DNA of 64,000 nucleotides, taken from the NCBI GenBank assembly GCA_024998625.1, contig JACOEL010000002.1:124001-188000 (forward strand), written 5' to 3'. The stretch comes from Nitrospira sp. GTDB lineage: Bacteria; Nitrospirota; Nitrospiria; Nitrospirales; Nitrospiraceae. Under the pieces are notes generated by a model that ran no database searches, was not told the DNA's origin, and was given only the letters and a program-made list of their open reading frames with translations. Below are positions 26,176 through 34,671 of the stretch, in pieces. The position numbers were made by a program, and so were the translations under genes. How positions within the stretch are numbered: the first letter of the stretch is position 1; the number at the start of each line of letters is the position of its first letter.

Positions 26176-27738
26176 ATGGCGGTGACGCTCGCACCATGGA
26201 AAGCCGTGCTGCGAGACTGGCAGGCGAGGGCGGTCGCCGATGTGTTAGCGCAGCCGCGCGAGGACTACCTCGTCACCGCGACGCCTGCGGCCGGGAAAAC
26301 ACGCTTCGCGCTCCGGATCGCGCATCAGTATCTTGCCGATCGGGCCGCGAGCCGTGTGCTGGTGATCTGCCCGACGAACCATCTCAGAACGCAGTGGGCG
26401 TCGGCGGCGGGGCAGGTCGGCATTCAGCTCGATCCAGCCCTCTCGAACGAGCAGGCCTGCGAGGCGCGCGACTATCACGGCGCGGTCGTGACCTATCAGC
26501 AGGTCTGTCTGGCGCCGGAAGTGTTCCGGCGCGCCTGCCGCAGTCGCAAGACACTGGTCATCCTGGACGAGTTGCACCATGCCGGGGACGGGAAGGATTG
26601 GGGCAAGGCGCTGCGCGAATCGTTCGGCGAAGCGGTCTTTCGTCTGGCGCTGTCCGGCACTCCATTTCGCTCGGACAACAACCCGATTCCGTTCGTGCGA
26701 TATGAGCAGGGCGAAAGCCAGGCGGATTTCACCTATGGGTACTCGCACTCGATTCGTGACGGCGTCTGTCGCCCGATTCTGTTCCCGAGTTACGAAGGCG
26801 AACTGACCTGGTTGTCGGACGGGCGCGAGCATCGGGCCACCTTCGAAGACGGGTTGACCTTCGAGCGCCAGCGGGAACGGCTCAAGACCGCGTTGCTTCA
26901 GGATACATGGCTGGGCCCGGTCTTGAGCGATGCCCATGCTGAGTTGCAGCGCTTACGCAAGCAGGAGCAGGCGGATGCGGGCGGGTTGATCGTGACCATG
27001 AACCAGGACCATGCGCGGCAGGTGGCGGATCTGGTGCTGAAGCTTACAGGTACGCGCGCGTTCGTGGCGGTGTCGGACGATCCATCAGCCTCCAAGACCA
27101 TCGAAACCTTTGCCGATCACAAGCAGCAGCAGTGGCTGGTGGCGGTGAATATGGTGAGCGAAGGCGTTGATATTCCGCGTCTGCGGGTCGGGGTGTATGC
27201 GACCAACGTGTTGACCGAGATGTATTTCCGCCAGGTCGTCGGGCGGTTCGTGCGAATGCAGGACAAGGTGCCGAAGCCGCAACGGGCTTGGCTCTACCTG
27301 CCGAAGGATGCCACGCTGGTGCATTATGCCAAGCGCATCAAGGTCGAGCGTGATCACGTCCTCGAAGAGATCATGCCGGCGGTGCAACGGACACTGTTCG
27401 GCACGGCGGCCACTTCGCTCAAGGAGTATATTCCTCTGAACGGCGTGGCTAGGCTCGATGCTTTGATCGGCGCGGACGAGGGGGAGCCGGCCGGTGAAGG
27501 CAAGGGGCAGCAGGAACCGGCCGTCGCGTTGCATGACCAGAAGAACGTCTTGCGGGACAAACATCGCTCTCTGGTGGGGGCGGTGGCGCGGAAGTGCGGG
27601 ATGGATCATCGGCAGCTCAACGCGGAGTTGATCAAGCGGACAGGGGGCCGGGTCGATCAGGCGACTATCCCGCAACTGGAGCGGCGGATCGCCCTGCTGG
27701 AAAAGTGGCGTGAGTCCGGCTTCGACAAGAAGCGCTGA
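26176..27738 (+). CDS. Superfamily II DEAD/DEAH-type helicase
   Basis: A 520-residue helicase. Motif I is ATPAAGKT, motif II DELHH (DEAH variant), motif III SGTPFRSDN, and the second RecA domain has SEGVDIPRLRVGVYAT and RQVVGRFVR. The arrangement resembles SSL2/UvsW-type helicases and those of type III restriction systems, but no nuclease or methylase lies near, and the C-terminal 120 residues (KSLVGAVARKCGMDHRQLN) look like a small helical DNA-binding end. A role in DNA repair is the likeliest reading. The mini-AAA gene follows 80 bp downstream. Confidence 0.85.
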   Translation: MAVTLAPWKAVLRDWQARAVADVLAQPREDYLVTATPAAGKTRFALRIAHQYLADRAASRVLVICPTNHLRTQWASAAGQVGIQLDPALSNEQACEARDYHGAVVTYQQVCLAPEVFRRACRSRKTLVILDELHHAGDGKDWGKALRESFGEAVFRLALSGTPFRSDNNPIPFVRYEQGESQADFTYGYSHSIRDGVCRPILFPSYEGELTWLSDGREHRATFEDGLTFERQRERLKTALLQDTWLGPVLSDAHAELQRLRKQEQADAGGLIVTMNQDHARQVADLVLKLTGTRAFVAVSDDPSASKTIETFADHKQQQWLVAVNMVSEGVDIPRLRVGVYATNVLTEMYFRQVVGRFVRMQDKVPKPQRAWLYLPKDATLVHYAKRIKVERDHVLEEIMPAVQRTLFGTAATSLKEYIPLNGVARLDALIGADEGEPAGEGKGQQEPAVALHDQKNVLRDKHRSLVGAVARKCGMDHRQLNAELIKRTGGRVDQATIPQLERRIALLEKWRESGFDKKR

Positions 27739-27818
27739 ACGGCTGAAGTGTGGTAATGATGGCAGGCCCCGTCGGGGGGTGCGATCTCCTTGAATACTGA
27801 GGTGAGAGGAAGGCAATC

Positions 27819-28370
27819 ATGGCTGGGAAACAAGTGGCGCGCCGGACGCGTGCGGTCGCCAAGAAGAGCACGAAGCAGGCGGTGAACAAATCAGGAACGA
27901 AAAAAGCGGCGCCGGCACGCCGCGTAAAGACGCCCCGCGCCAAGCGCCCGTCCGTGGCGGTGGTGGTGCTGTCCGGTTCCACTCCGCTTCGCCGGAATAA
28001 GGCGGCGGAGTTGGTGGCGGAAGAACTGCAATTGGACCTGGCAAAGGTGAACCTGGCTTCAGTGGTCGGCCGTCAGGTCGGCGAGACCGAGAAGAACATC
28101 AACCGGGTGTTCGATGAGGCGGAACGGAGCGGATCGATTCTCTTCTTCGACGGCGCGGATGCGCTGTTCGGCACGGGCCGGACGGGCAAGGATGGCGCCG
28201 GTCACTCGACCGCTGCCGGAGCGGCCCATCTACTGCAACGCATCGAGGAGCATAACGGCCTGGTCATTCTCACGACCAACGGGAAAAGCCGGATCGATCA
28301 AGCCTTGTCGCGGCAAGCGAAGGTGTCCGTGATGGTGGGTATCAAGAAGAAGCGAAAGAAGCCGGTTTGA
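27819..28370 (+). CDS. Mini-AAA protein lacking Walker A (copy 2)
   Basis: A 183-residue paralogue of the protein at 9524-10093, with a Lys/Arg-rich N-terminus of about 43 residues and a basic C-terminus (IKKKRKKPV). The core keeps GETEKNINRVFDEAERSG and NGKSRIDQAL. P-loop is replaced by SGSTPLRRNK (52-61). The Walker B Glu of copy 1 is also lost: ILFFDGADALFG. So two nucleotide-binding motifs are now degenerate, supporting a non-ATPase role, for example nucleic-acid-bound scaffold. A GAGG-rich leader precedes ATG 27819; it may be co-transcribed with the helicase. Confidence 0.8.
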   Translation: MAGKQVARRTRAVAKKSTKQAVNKSGTKKAAPARRVKTPRAKRPSVAVVVLSGSTPLRRNKAAELVAEELQLDLAKVNLASVVGRQVGETEKNINRVFDEAERSGSILFFDGADALFGTGRTGKDGAGHSTAAGAAHLLQRIEEHNGLVILTTNGKSRIDQALSRQAKVSVMVGIKKKRKKPV

Positions 28371-28421
28371 CGAGTCGGCTGTCCCATCGCCACCTAAATG
28401 GAAGGGCCAAAAGCGCCTATG

Positions 28422-28491
28422 GCGTATAGCTTATAGCGGAAGGCAAGAAATCGAGAGTAGGCGTACTTGCTATCAGCCATAAGCCATACGC
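28422..28491. repeat. Imperfect palindrome, intergenic repeat
   Basis: Arms 28422-28447 and 28466-28491 pair at 21 of 26 positions. The right arm and the 27 bases after it share words with 9326-9373 (CGCTCTT followed by GATACGTTTCACG), so this is a second member of a repeat family. It lies after the mini-AAA gene and could end its transcript. Confidence 0.6.
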
Positions 28492-28581
28492 TCTTGCCCC
28501 CAGGAGATACGTTTCACGCTTCACGGATCGGCGAGCGATACGAGAACGCGGCTGACAGACTTTTTCAGCATCCTGTGAGGA

Positions 28582-28752
28582 TTATTCCGTTTCTTCGCTT
28601 GCCTCCAGACACTTTGTGCACTGTTCCAGATCGGGCACGCCATGGGCGCTGCAGAAGTGCCGATGGCAGAGGCCGCAGAGCATAAAGGTCATCTTGATGC
28701 GGTCTTCCGCTTCGCAGTAGTAACAGTTTTTTGCGGTTCTTGCCTTCGGCAT
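28582..28752 (-). CDS. AN1-like zinc-finger protein, 56 aa
   Basis: A 56-residue gene with AGGAG 8 bases before ATG 28752. It starts MPKARTAKNCYYCEAED and contains Cys10, Cys13, Cys26, Cys29, His30, His32, Cys34, His37, Cys45 and Cys48. The run MLCGLCHRHFCSAHGVPD fits the C-X2-C, FC-X2-H part of AN1 zinc fingers and the flanking CxxC pairs complete two metal sites. AN1 fingers are best known in eukaryotes and archaea; bacterial ones are small and uncharacterised. The function is unknown; protein or nucleic-acid binding is likely. Confidence 0.75.
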   Translation of the reverse strand: MPKARTAKNCYYCEAEDRIKMTFMLCGLCHRHFCSAHGVPDLEQCTKCLEASEETE

Positions 28753-29081
28753 GGTCCATCTCCTCGAAACATGTGTCGGTTCAATGACCGGTTATTGAGT
28801 GAGTGCACGAGTCGCGTTCTGTCGGCGTAAGGGCTCCGCCGTTCCCTGCCGATGATCGGGCATGGGGGCGGCAGGACCTGAAACCATGACAGGGGGCGGG
28901 CAAGGCACCTAGGCCGAGTTAGCCTGAGGCGCTAAGGGCAGCTAGAGGTGTGATCGTGCTCGCGTTCATCATTCCACGGGGTCGTCCGGCATTCCCCTGG
29001 ACCGCTGGCTCGTTATAACACATTTTGCCGATTACCGGCTTGGCCTCGACCGGGCGGCCGGGTCGGCGCTTCGGCCGGTTT
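28753..29081. other. Gene-free stretch
   Basis: No gene is supported between the zinc-finger gene and the end of the release factor gene. A GC-rich stretch just after the release factor stop (29040-29080 on the minus strand) can fold, and may end that transcript. Confidence 0.35.
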
Positions 29082-30710
29082 TTACTGCGCTGTGGTCTGC
29101 TCGACCTCTTCCCGCAACAGAAATTTGATCGACGGGTTTGATTTGATGCAATAGGCCAGCAGGTGTTCGGTGGTGAACAGCATGACACCGCGGCCTTGCT
29201 GATCGACGAGCCGGAGGGTGTCGGAGGGCCAATAGACGGCCGAAATCGTGGCGGGATCGCCGACGATCCAGCGGGCCAGGGCATGGGGTAGACGCTCGAC
29301 GGATGTCTTGACCCCGTATTCGTTCTCCAGGCGGGACATCACGACGTCGAACTGCAATTCGCCCACCGCGGCCAGCACCGGTTCGCGGCGCACGTGGTCC
29401 GGTGAATAAAAGATCTGCATGACCCCTTCTTCTTCCAGCTGCTTGAGCCCCTTCTGAAACTGTTTATGTTTTGAAATGTCCTGCGTGCGCAGCAGGCCGA
29501 AACATTCCGGGGGAAAGTGCGGAATGGGATCGAAGGTCAGTGCGGGATCCGAGGTCAGGGTATCTCCGATCGTGAACAGCCCGGGGTTCACCAACCCGAC
29601 GACATCGCCGGGGTAGGCCTCGTCGATCGTTTCGCGATCGCGGCCGAACAGGCGATGGGGGCGTGTCATCCGGATCTTGCGGCCCAGGCGGGCATGATGG
29701 ACCATCATGTCCTTTTCGAAGCGCCCGGAGCAGATGCGGAGGAAGGCCATGCGGTCGCGATGTTGCGGGTCCATGTTCGCCTGAATCTTGAACACGAAGC
29801 CGGAGAAGGTCTCATCCGTCGGTTGTACCATACCCTGGGCGCTGTGCCGCGGGCCTGGTGGCGGTGCGAGTTTGGTGAACGCATCGAGGAACGGCCCGAC
29901 GCCGAAGTTGGTCAACGCGCTGCCGAAGAAGACCGGCGTCAGTTCCCCCGCGAGGAACCGGTCGCGATCGAAGGAGGTGCCTGCCCCCGTCAACAGCCCG
30001 ATCTCTTCCTGCAGCGGACCGTAGGCCTCGCCGAGGGTTTCCGCCAGTTTTGGGTTGGGAAAGGCCTCGACTGTCATCGGTGCGCGACGTTGATTGTGTG
30101 CCGTGCGCTGGAAGAACAGTACCTGATGGTTCTGGAAATCGTAGACGCCCTGAAAGCCGGACCCTTCGCCGATGGGCCAATTGAAGGGCACCGCCGTCAT
30201 GCCCAGTGTGCGTTCAATCTCATCCAACAGGTCGAAGGGGTGGCGTCCCGGCTGGTCCATCTTGTTGATGAAGGTCAGGATCGGGATGCCTCGCTTGCGA
30301 CAGACGGCGAACAGCTTCTTGGTCTGCGGCTCGATACCCTTGGCGCCGTCCAGCACCATGACGGCGCTATCCACCGCCATGAGTGTGCGGTAGGTGTCTT
30401 CGCTGAAGTCCTGGTGGCCCGGCGTGTCGAGCAGGTTAACCCGCGCGCCCTGATAGTCGAACTGCAGCATGGTGGAGGTGATGGAAATGCCGCGCGCCTG
30501 CTCCAATTCCATCCAATCGGACTTGGCTTGACGCTGGCTGGAGCGGGCCTGCACCGCGCCGGCCAGGTGCACCGCGCCGGCATAGAGCAGCAGCTTCTCG
30601 GTCAAGGTCGTTTTTCCGGCGTCCGGATGGGAAATAATGGCAAACGTGCGCCGCCGCAGCACTTCTCGCCGCAATTCATCGGCCGCAGATTTCTCAACCG
30701 GCAGGGACAT
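29082..30710 (-). CDS. prfC: Peptide chain release factor 3
   Basis: A 542-residue translational GTPase. G1 SHPDAGKTT, G2 region ARGISITSTM, G3 DTPGHQDFSEDTYR, G4 NKMDQPGRHPFDLLDEIE, followed by domain II and a C-terminal domain ending in the elongation-factor-like fold. The RF3 hallmarks ARSSQRQAKSDWMELEQARG and the DEIER stretch separate it from EF-G. It recycles RF1 and RF2 after peptide release. ATG 30710 has AGAGAAG upstream; the frame is open to 30785 but those codons look non-coding. Confidence 0.95.
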   Translation of the reverse strand: MSLPVEKSAADELRREVLRRRTFAIISHPDAGKTTLTEKLLLYAGAVHLAGAVQARSSQRQAKSDWMELEQARGISITSTMLQFDYQGARVNLLDTPGHQDFSEDTYRTLMAVDSAVMVLDGAKGIEPQTKKLFAVCRKRGIPILTFINKMDQPGRHPFDLLDEIERTLGMTAVPFNWPIGEGSGFQGVYDFQNHQVLFFQRTAHNQRRAPMTVEAFPNPKLAETLGEAYGPLQEEIGLLTGAGTSFDRDRFLAGELTPVFFGSALTNFGVGPFLDAFTKLAPPPGPRHSAQGMVQPTDETFSGFVFKIQANMDPQHRDRMAFLRICSGRFEKDMMVHHARLGRKIRMTRPHRLFGRDRETIDEAYPGDVVGLVNPGLFTIGDTLTSDPALTFDPIPHFPPECFGLLRTQDISKHKQFQKGLKQLEEEGVMQIFYSPDHVRREPVLAAVGELQFDVVMSRLENEYGVKTSVERLPHALARWIVGDPATISAVYWPSDTLRLVDQQGRGVMLFTTEHLLAYCIKSNPSIKFLLREEVEQTTAQ

Positions 30711-31091
30711 AGCGCTTCTCTTTGTGGTTAGGGAAAGCCAACGGGACAGGGGATCAGGGCATCGCCTGGCGTCGCTGGATGGCAACTCTATCTTTTATCA
30801 GTCGGAGTGGGGTGGCGGCAAGGAGGGGGAGGCTGGATGAGGGCAGGTTGATCTCCTGTGCTCGCGCAACGCGCGGCCTCGGAAGGCCCTCGTTGGACGC
30901 GCGCAGTGGAGACCACAACAGCCACCTCGCTTGGACGACTGGCAGGAATATGACGGATCGAATTGCTATGAAACGTATCCCGTCAGACGAGATTCCAAGC
31001 TCTATCTCTATATGGAGTGGCAGTTGTGTACATTAGCTGCCGACATGTTTATTATTTGGACCAACCTCAGACTGCTTTACAGAATCAGCAC
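30711..31091. other. Gene-free stretch with hairpin repeat
   Basis: Divergent region between prfC and the HNH gene. It holds the second copy of the GC-rich repeat at 30859-30908. GC content falls sharply after about 30950, marking the edge of the acquired segment. Confidence 0.5.
30859..30908. repeat. Dispersed GC-rich core (copy 2)
   Basis: The 50 bases starting TGCTCGCGCAACGCGCGGCC match 9240-9289 with about three changes. Its short flanks form an imperfect inverted repeat (GTTGATCTCC against GGAGACCACAAC), different from the flanks of copy 1. Confidence 0.75.
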
Positions 31092-31892
31092 ATGCATGAA
31101 CCTTGGACGCGTGATCAGCTACTTGTTGTTTTTAATCTGTATTGCAAAATTCAATTTTCAAAGACCAAAGCTAACAACTCTTTGGTAATCGAGGTTGCGC
31201 ACCAAATAGGTAGATCAGCAGCTTCGGTGGCGATGAAGCTGGGTAATTTCGGTTCATTCGATCCTGCGTTGCACGCCAAAGGGGTTAAAGGGCTTTCTGG
31301 TGCAAGTAGGGCGGACCGTGCTATTTGGGATGAATTCAATCAGGACTGGGAGAGGCTCTCGATTGAAAGTGAACTAGCCGCAGAACGGTTTCCGGGCAGC
31401 ATGTTGACAACGCCTCCTGAACGACATGTAGGGGATTCACATATTTACGGTCACCCAGTGAAGGTTGAGGATATCCTCAGCGGGCCTAGCGAAACAGTCC
31501 GCGAGGTCAAAGTTAGGCTACACCAGAGATTTTTTAGAGAAGCTGTCCTGGCCTCATATGGAAGCAGTTGCTGCTTCTGTTCCAATCCGGTTCCTCAGTT
31601 ACTCACGGCCGCACACATTGTTCCTTGGGCCGATAGGGAGGATCTTCGCGCCAATCCAAGGAATGGTCTGTGTTTGTGTTCGCTCCATCACGACGCGTTT
31701 GATAGTGGACTATGGGCCATCGACGATACCTATCAGATAAAGTTGTCTTCTGCCTTGATGGCATACCTGCCAAGCAAGATTCTCGAGGTAAGTTTCGTCG
31801 ATTTCTCCAGAGCCCAAATTCGCATGCCGGACAAGTTCTGGCCCGAGAGGGAATTTCTGGCCTTCCATCGCTCAAACCTTTTTCGTGAATGA
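31092..31892 (+). CDS. HNH endonuclease, lower-GC island
   Basis: A 266-residue protein with an unrecognised N-terminal part (residues 1-150, start MHEPWTRDQLLVVFNLYCKI) and a C-terminal HNH domain. SCCFCSNPVPQLLTAAHIVPW gives the CxxC and His pair; NGLCLCSLHHDAFD gives the Asn and second CxxC/His. It is a metal-dependent DNA nuclease by family, as in many stand-alone restriction-like enzymes. Its GC content is near 48%, well below the neighbours, and the codon use differs, so it is probably acquired. No methylase is nearby, and self-protection is unclear. A 74-residue gene follows 37 bp downstream. Confidence 0.8.
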   Translation: MHEPWTRDQLLVVFNLYCKIQFSKTKANNSLVIEVAHQIGRSAASVAMKLGNFGSFDPALHAKGVKGLSGASRADRAIWDEFNQDWERLSIESELAAERFPGSMLTTPPERHVGDSHIYGHPVKVEDILSGPSETVREVKVRLHQRFFREAVLASYGSSCCFCSNPVPQLLTAAHIVPWADREDLRANPRNGLCLCSLHHDAFDSGLWAIDDTYQIKLSSALMAYLPSKILEVSFVDFSRAQIRMPDKFWPEREFLAFHRSNLFRE

Positions 31893-31929
31893 TCTTAGAT
31901 TCATCCATGCGAACCACAATGGAGGATAT

Positions 31930-32154
31930 ATGCCAACCAACGACGAAAGGGCAGAACGTGCCAGGGAAATTCTCGAAATGTATGCCGTGCAATTTGGTGA
32001 CCCTTATGATCCGCGCGGGACTTTGATCGACGTGTTGACGGATCTTATGCATCTGGCAGCCCGAGAGCCTGAACTAGGCCTGGAATTTGACAGTAGTTTA
32101 AAAATGGCTCAATTTCACTTTGAGGCTGAGGCCGAAGAATGTCTGGATACTTAA
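31930..32154 (+). CDS. Small acidic protein beside HNH nuclease, 74 aa
   Basis: A 74-residue protein starting MPTNDERAERAREILEMY with GGAGG 6 bases before its ATG. It is helical and acidic (EAEAEECLDT at the end). It shares the low-GC composition of the HNH gene and follows it closely, so it could be its partner or inhibitor, but nothing in the sequence proves that. Confidence 0.55.
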   Translation: MPTNDERAERAREILEMYAVQFGDPYDPRGTLIDVLTDLMHLAAREPELGLEFDSSLKMAQFHFEAEAEECLDT

Positions 32155-32237
32155 CGAGATGAAGGCAGAGGAAGAAACTCTAGCCATGCAGAAACGCTAT
32201 CGAATTTTCATCTTCTAAGACTGTCAGCCATACGCCC

Positions 32238-32456
32238 ATGACCACCTCCCATCCCCGCGATCCTTTGCACGGTGTGACGCTGGAGACCATTGTGACGACC
32301 CTGGTTGAACGCCACGGGTGGCCTGAGTTAGCGCGTCGTCTTCCGGTCCGGTGCTTTCTCAACAATCCCAGCGTCAAATCCAGTCTCACGTTTCTGCGCA
32401 AGACGCCTTGGGCGCGGGAGCGGGTGGAGGGGATGTATATCGCGGAGTTGCCCTGA
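32238..32456 (+). CDS. VF530 family protein (DUF2132)
   Basis: A 72-residue protein that matches the DUF2132/VF530 family throughout: DPLHGVTLETIVTTLVERHG, LPVRCFLNNPSVKSSLTFLR and KTPWARERVEGMYI. Members are small, compact and DNA-binding in their only known structure class; the cellular role is unknown. The run of small genes on the plus strand begins here. No clear ribosome site is seen. Confidence 0.85.
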   Translation: MTTSHPRDPLHGVTLETIVTTLVERHGWPELARRLPVRCFLNNPSVKSSLTFLRKTPWARERVEGMYIAELP

Positions 32457-32531
32457 TTCTGAGCCGTCCGCTTCGACCGGTTACATAGTTTCTTCAATCT
32501 GAACGCTCCACAGAAGGACGTCACCGCCCAC

Positions 32532-33074
32532 ATGGCTCCTAATGCGACGATATTCAAGGCCGTCCTCCATATAGCGGACATGGATCGCAATTACTACGAG
32601 GACCATACAGTCACCCTTGCGCGCCATCCGTCAGAAACCGACGAGCGTATGATGGTGCGCCTGCTGGCCTTTGCGTTTCATGCGCATGAGGCACTGCTGT
32701 TTGGCCGGGGGCTGAGCACTGAAGATGAGCCGGCGCTCTGGCGAAAGGACCTGACCGGGCTCATCGAGCTGTGGATCGAGGTGGGCCTGCCGGATGAGAA
32801 GACTCTCCGCCAGGCCTGCGGTCGCGCCAAACAGGTCTGCGTCTACACCTATGGCGGTCGTGCTGCGGACCAATGGTGGAAGGAGAATCTGGCTGCGCTT
32901 GAGCGGTCGAAGAATTTCGCCGTGATGAACCTCTCGCTGGAGGGAAGCCTGGCTCTGGCCGGGCTTGCGCAACGCAACATGGAACTGCATTGCACCATTC
33001 AAGAGGGGCAGTTGTTGATCGGCGACGGGACGAATGCCGTGCAGATTGAGTTGATGACCCTGAAGGAAGCGTGA
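32532..33074 (+). CDS. YaeQ family protein
   Basis: A 180-residue protein with the YaeQ pattern: TIFKAVLHIADMDRNYYEDH, ARHPSETDERMMVRLLAFAFHAHEAL, DLTGLIELWIEVGLPDEKTLRQACGRA and the end VQIELMTLKEA. YaeQ has a PD-(D/E)XK-like fold, and suppresses the effect of RfaH loss in E. coli; its enzyme activity is not established. The full length is present. Confidence 0.9.
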   Translation: MAPNATIFKAVLHIADMDRNYYEDHTVTLARHPSETDERMMVRLLAFAFHAHEALLFGRGLSTEDEPALWRKDLTGLIELWIEVGLPDEKTLRQACGRAKQVCVYTYGGRAADQWWKENLAALERSKNFAVMNLSLEGSLALAGLAQRNMELHCTIQEGQLLIGDGTNAVQIELMTLKEA

Positions 33075-33126
33075 AAGGTGAACCGTAAAACGTGAAGCGT
33101 ATCTCGCGAACGACGAACGGTGAGCT

Positions 33127-33534
33127 ATGGAGCATGACGGCATGAAGGAGAAGAAACGTATCTTCATCGACGGTGAGCCGGTTCAGTGGAACAGTCAGTT
33201 TGCGGCCTTGAAGAATTTTAAACTGCCGCCGACTCAGTCTCAACACAAGCCTGACCAACCGGCCCTGGCCACGCCCCAGCTAGCGAAGAGTCGCGGGCGG
33301 GTGGACATTATCCGGCAGACGGCGCATCGCGGCGGCAAGACGGTGACGGTGGTCACGGGTTTCGTCGGTATCGGTCAGGATGAAAAAGAGCGACTGGCGA
33401 AGGAGATGCAGAAGGCCTGCGGCGTCGGGGGCACGGTGAAGGAAGGGCGGATCGAAATACAAGGTGATAAGCGTGATGATGTGGCGCGCATTCTGACGAA
33501 AGCCGGATTCCGGCCGGTCTTTGCCGGCGGGTGA
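33127..33534 (+). CDS. SUI1/YciH-type translation factor
   Basis: A 135-residue protein. The C-terminal 85 residues are a SUI1 domain: VDIIRQTAHRGGKTVTVVTGF, KEMQKACGVGGTVKEGRIEIQ and a final GFRPVFAGG. The conserved GGTV and IEIQGD match eIF1/YciH, which scans start codons in eukaryotes and affects initiation fidelity in bacteria. The 50-residue N-terminus is not conserved. Starts at 33127 and 33142 are both possible. The alkC gene begins 7 bases after its stop. Confidence 0.85.
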   Translation: MEHDGMKEKKRIFIDGEPVQWNSQFAALKNFKLPPTQSQHKPDQPALATPQLAKSRGRVDIIRQTAHRGGKTVTVVTGFVGIGQDEKERLAKEMQKACGVGGTVKEGRIEIQGDKRDDVARILTKAGFRPVFAGG

Positions 33535-33540
33535 GATGCC

Positions 33541-34656
33541 ATGGCTGAACCGCTCAAGAATAGTTTCGGGGCCGATGTTCCGCGCACGATTGCCCGGATG
33601 ATTGCCGCCGTCTTTCCGCGATTCGATCAGAAAGCGTTCGTCAGGTCGTCATTGGAAGGGTATGACGCGCTGGATCTGATGCCTCGCGGTTGGAAAATCG
33701 CCCATCAGCTTCGCCGGTCCTTGCCGGAGGACTATGAGAAGGCCATCGAGATTCTTCTGGCATCGCTCGACCGGAAACCGGAGCGAACCGTTGCCCAGGG
33801 GATGGGCGGCTTTCTGTTGCTTCCGCACGTGTTCTTCGTGGCCGAATATGGACTTGAACATTTCGAAACATCCATGCGAGCACAATATGTGCTGACGCAA
33901 CGCTTCACCGCCGAATTCAGCATTCGGCGGTATCTCGAACGGCATCCGGCTGCGACGCTGGCCCGTCTCATGGAATGGTCGGCTGACCCTAGTGAGGATG
34001 TGCGCCGTTTGGTGTCGGAAGGCACGCGCCCCCGGCTTCCCTGGGCTTCCCGGTTGCGCGCCTTTCAGGCTGATCCGCGCCCCGTGCTCGCGTTGCTCGA
34101 GCGACTCAAGGATGACCCGTCGCTCTACGTACGTCGAAGTGTGGCCAATAATCTAAACGACATCGGCAAGGACCATCCGGCTGTGCTCGTGGAGACGGCC
34201 AGGCGTTGGATAGTCGACGCGACGGATGAGCGCCGGTGGATCATCCGTCATGCGCTGCGGTCGGCGGTGAAGCGAGGTGATTCAGGGGCGCTTGGACTGT
34301 TGGGATTCGGGGAGGCCGCACGTGTCTCGGTGGAGAAGGTGCGGATTGCTCCGAAGCGGCCCACAATCGGCTCGTCTGTCGCCATTGCCTGCGAGATTGC
34401 CAATCGGGCTCCGGTGGTTCAACGGCTGTTGGTGGATTTGCGGGTGCACTACGTCAAGGCCAATGGTGTGCAACGGCCGAAGGTGTTTAAGTTGAAGCAG
34501 GTCGAACTGGCTCCGCGAGAAGCGGTCCCGGTGCGGAAAACGTTGTCCCTCGCGCAGCTGACGACGAGGAGGCACTATCCCGGGCGACACGCGGTCGAGG
34601 TAGTGATCAATGGCCAGGCGCATCCGCTGGGGACGTTTGAGCTCACGGATCGATAA
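33541..34656 (+). CDS. DNA alkylation repair glycosylase, AlkC-like
   Basis: A 371-residue protein of HEAT-like helical repeats, starting MAEPLKNSFGADVPRTIARMI. The repeated part holds WIVDATDERRWIIRHALRSAVK and the last 110 residues form an Ig-like beta domain (KRPTIGSSVAIACEIANRAP, RHAVEVVINGQAHPLGTFEL), as in AlkC with an added immunoglobulin-type end. AlkC removes alkylated bases such as 3-methylcytosine and 3-methyladenine from DNA. It follows the SUI1-like gene so closely that they may be one transcript. Confidence 0.85.
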   Translation: MAEPLKNSFGADVPRTIARMIAAVFPRFDQKAFVRSSLEGYDALDLMPRGWKIAHQLRRSLPEDYEKAIEILLASLDRKPERTVAQGMGGFLLLPHVFFVAEYGLEHFETSMRAQYVLTQRFTAEFSIRRYLERHPAATLARLMEWSADPSEDVRRLVSEGTRPRLPWASRLRAFQADPRPVLALLERLKDDPSLYVRRSVANNLNDIGKDHPAVLVETARRWIVDATDERRWIIRHALRSAVKRGDSGALGLLGFGEAARVSVEKVRIAPKRPTIGSSVAIACEIANRAPVVQRLLVDLRVHYVKANGVQRPKVFKLKQVELAPREAVPVRKTLSLAQLTTRRHYPGRHAVEVVINGQAHPLGTFELTDR

Positions 34657-34671
34657 TGAGCATAGCCGCGC

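Noticed and set aside
28565-28759. 64-codon frame on the minus strand over the zinc-finger gene
   Set aside because: The frame starting at 28752 has ordered Cys/His ligands and a ribosome site; the other does not.
29517-30731. 404-codon open frame on the plus strand
   Set aside because: It is antisense to prfC, which has all GTPase motifs.
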